Below, one piece after another: positions 31,206-32,591 of a stretch of 32,591 bases of DNA. The stretch is from DASQPR01 sp035713725 (GTDB taxonomy: Bacteria; Actinomycetota; Actinomycetes; Mycobacteriales; Micromonosporaceae): positions 1 to 32,591 of the forward strand of contig DASTMZ010000004.1 of the NCBI GenBank assembly GCA_035713725.1, written 5' to 3'. The notes beneath the pieces were generated by a model. It ran no database searches. It had not been told where the DNA came from and worked only from the letters and a program-made list of their open reading frames with translations. Each line of letters begins with the position of its first letter. Positions within the stretch are counted from its first letter, which is position 1. A program made the translations under genes and the position numbers.

Positions 31206-32591
31206 CTACGCGGCCTGGCTCACCGACGACATGTTGAAGTCCGGCACTCGTACGGCCGGCATCGCGGTCCGGTTGAAATACTCGCCGAACTCCCGACCGA
31301 GGCAACGCTCGGTTCGGCCGACCTCACCAAGCCGGCGGAATAGCTCGACCGGCGACTCGTTGAACCGGAAGTTGTTCACTGCTCCGGTCACTTCACCATG
31401 CTCGACCAGATAGACGCCGTCCCGTGTGAGTCCGGTCAGCAGCAGCGTCTGCGGGTCGACCGGTCGGACGTACCAGATGCACGTCAACAGCAACGCGCGC
31501 TCGGTCGATGCGATCATGTCGTCGAGTGACGCGCCGCTCCCGCCGGTCGTCGCGCGCATCGTGAGGTTGTCGATATACGGCGCCACTGGAAGTCCGGTCT
31601 GACGCGACATGTGGCGCGTCGCGATCAGGGTGGTCAGCACGCCGTCCTTAATCCACTCGGTCGGTGTCAGGCTGAGTCCGTCGTCGAAGACCGACTCGAT
31701 CTCGTTGTTGGCGTGTGCCATCACGAACGGCGCGCAGACCATCCCGGCAGCGTGCGGGTCGCTGCCGACGGTCACCCGTCGGTCGCCACACAACTGGTCG
31801 CCCACGCGGGTGCCGCCGCCGGGCCGGCTGTAGACCGAGCGCCCGTCGTGGGCGTCGCGCGCCGACCCACCCACGAAATGCCCGAACGTGATGAAGTCCG
31901 CGATCGCGTCCGGTGGCAGCAACGTCTCGTACCGGCCGGCGGGCAGCTCCACACGACGCTTGGCCCAGTCAAGTCGGGTGGCCAGCCGGTCGTTCATGGC
32001 GACCGCGTTGACGTCGGTGAAGTCGTCGGTCGCCACGCCCACATACGCCGACCGAGCGAAATCGGCGGACTTTGCATTCAGCTGCATGGTGCCGGTCGGC
32101 TGCGCATGGCGGCGGCGCAGTCCGGTCGAGGTGCCGAGATAGGTCGTCTTCATCTCGTGCTCGGCGTAGCCGAACAGCAGCGTGCCCGCCGACCGCGCGG
32201 CATCGAAAGCCTCGCCGAGCTGCACGGCGACATCGGTGAACACGCCAATAGACGTGTGGGCGACCGGCTCGGCGAAATCGGCACCGGCGTCGCCGGCGAT
32301 CAGCGGCGCGGCATCCGGTGCCGGACCCGCGTTCCTGGCCGCCGTCTCGCTCGCGGCCACCAGGTCGGCAATGGTGTCCTCGTCGGTGCCGGCGCGGGTG
32401 AGCACGCCGACCGCGGTGCCGGCCTGCGCCGAGACGGTCGATATCACGGTCACGCGACGGCCCTGCGTCTGGCCGTTGGTGGTCAGCGTGTTGTTCGCCC
32501 AGCGGATATTCGCGCGATCCGCCTCCTCGACCAGCACGATGCACCCGTCGGCCGTCGACCGGTCCAGTGCGCGTTCGACAAGCTCCTGCGG
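31206..32591 (-). CDS. pmbA: TldE/PmbA-family protein (5' end beyond the window)
   Basis: At least 461 residues of a TldD/PmbA family protein; the frame remains open to the window edge, where it reads PQELVERALDRSTADG, so the true start is outside. Typical family segments are IRWANNTLTTNG, VGVATDDFTDVN, VELPAGRYETLLPPDAIADF, SVYSRPGGGTRVGDQL and YIDNLTMRATTGGSGASLDD. I see no HExxxH zinc motif, which fits the TldE (PmbA) partner rather than catalytic TldD. In Escherichia coli the TldD/TldE pair trims unfolded peptides such as the microcin B17 precursor. A TldD gene would be expected just beyond the right edge, upstream of this one. Confidence 0.9.
   Translation of the reverse strand, partial: PQELVERALDRSTADGCIVLVEEADRANIRWANNTLTTNGQTQGRRVTVISTVSAQAGTAVGVLTRAGTDEDTIADLVAASETAARNAGPAPDAAPLIAGDAGADFAEPVAHTSIGVFTDVAVQLGEAFDAARSAGTLLFGYAEHEMKTTYLGTSTGLRRRHAQPTGTMQLNAKSADFARSAYVGVATDDFTDVNAVAMNDRLATRLDWAKRRVELPAGRYETLLPPDAIADFITFGHFVGGSARDAHDGRSVYSRPGGGTRVGDQLCGDRRVTVGSDPHAAGMVCAPFVMAHANNEIESVFDDGLSLTPTEWIKDGVLTTLIATRHMSRQTGLPVAPYIDNLTMRATTGGSGASLDDMIASTERALLLTCIWYVRPVDPQTLLLTGLTRDGVYLVEHGEVTGAVNNFRFNESPVELFRRLGEVGRTERCLGREFGEYFNRTAMPAVRVPDFNMSSVSQAA

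Overview
The window is GC-rich bacterial DNA from a free-living actinomycete (Actinomycetota). The support for this is the strong GC bias, frequent GTG starts, a DtxR/IdeR-type iron box, a Tat-exported protein, ABC lipoproteins, and several start codons lying directly behind a TANNNT -10 element (leaderless transcripts). I cannot name the genus. I see no tRNA, rRNA, CRISPR array, transposase, phage gene or integration site; it reads as chromosomal DNA.

Layout from left to right. (1) Signalling, 95-5413: a very large soluble poly-HAMP hybrid histidine kinase resembling fungal group III (Nik1/Os-1) kinases, overlapped by a REC-domain response regulator, with a convergent STAS anti-anti-sigma-type protein. 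(2) Iron uptake, 5602-9454: a DtxR/IdeR-like operator in front of a three-gene ferric iron ABC importer (lipoprotein, fused permease, ATPase). (3) Housekeeping and accessory genes, 9534-12471: a HIT hydrolase, an aminoglycoside-phosphotransferase-fold kinase and a serine beta-lactamase-fold hydrolase. (4) Carbohydrate locus, 12504-21936: two paralogous glycogen-debranching-type glucosidases flank a LacI regulator and a sugar ABC importer (lipoprotein plus two permeases, with no ATPase in the window). LacI-type palindromes lie in the lacI/glucosidase intergenic region. (5) Mixed functions, 22364-28985: a PAS-GGDEF-EAL c-di-GMP protein, a transglycosylase-like lipoprotein, a 14-TM drug exporter, a GT4 glycosyltransferase and a LapA-like membrane protein. 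(6) Right end: a Tat-exported beta-helix protein and a TldE/PmbA protein that runs off the window.

Three things stand out beyond the gene list. First, short tandem repeats (18-23 bp) are scattered through the window. At three loci (STAS, HIT, LacI) the repeated unit contains the stop codon and last codons of the gene. Second, four starts look leaderless. One belongs to a 14-codon leader ORF whose stop overlaps the start of the first debranching glucosidase (ATGA). Third, the kinase is built from a 92-residue (276-bp) repeat with stretches of near-identical DNA between neighbouring copies.

The nearest thing to an undescribed system is the LacI/ABC/twin-glucosidase locus together with its leader ORF, operators and intra-operon hairpin. 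Its sugar substrate cannot be read from sequence.
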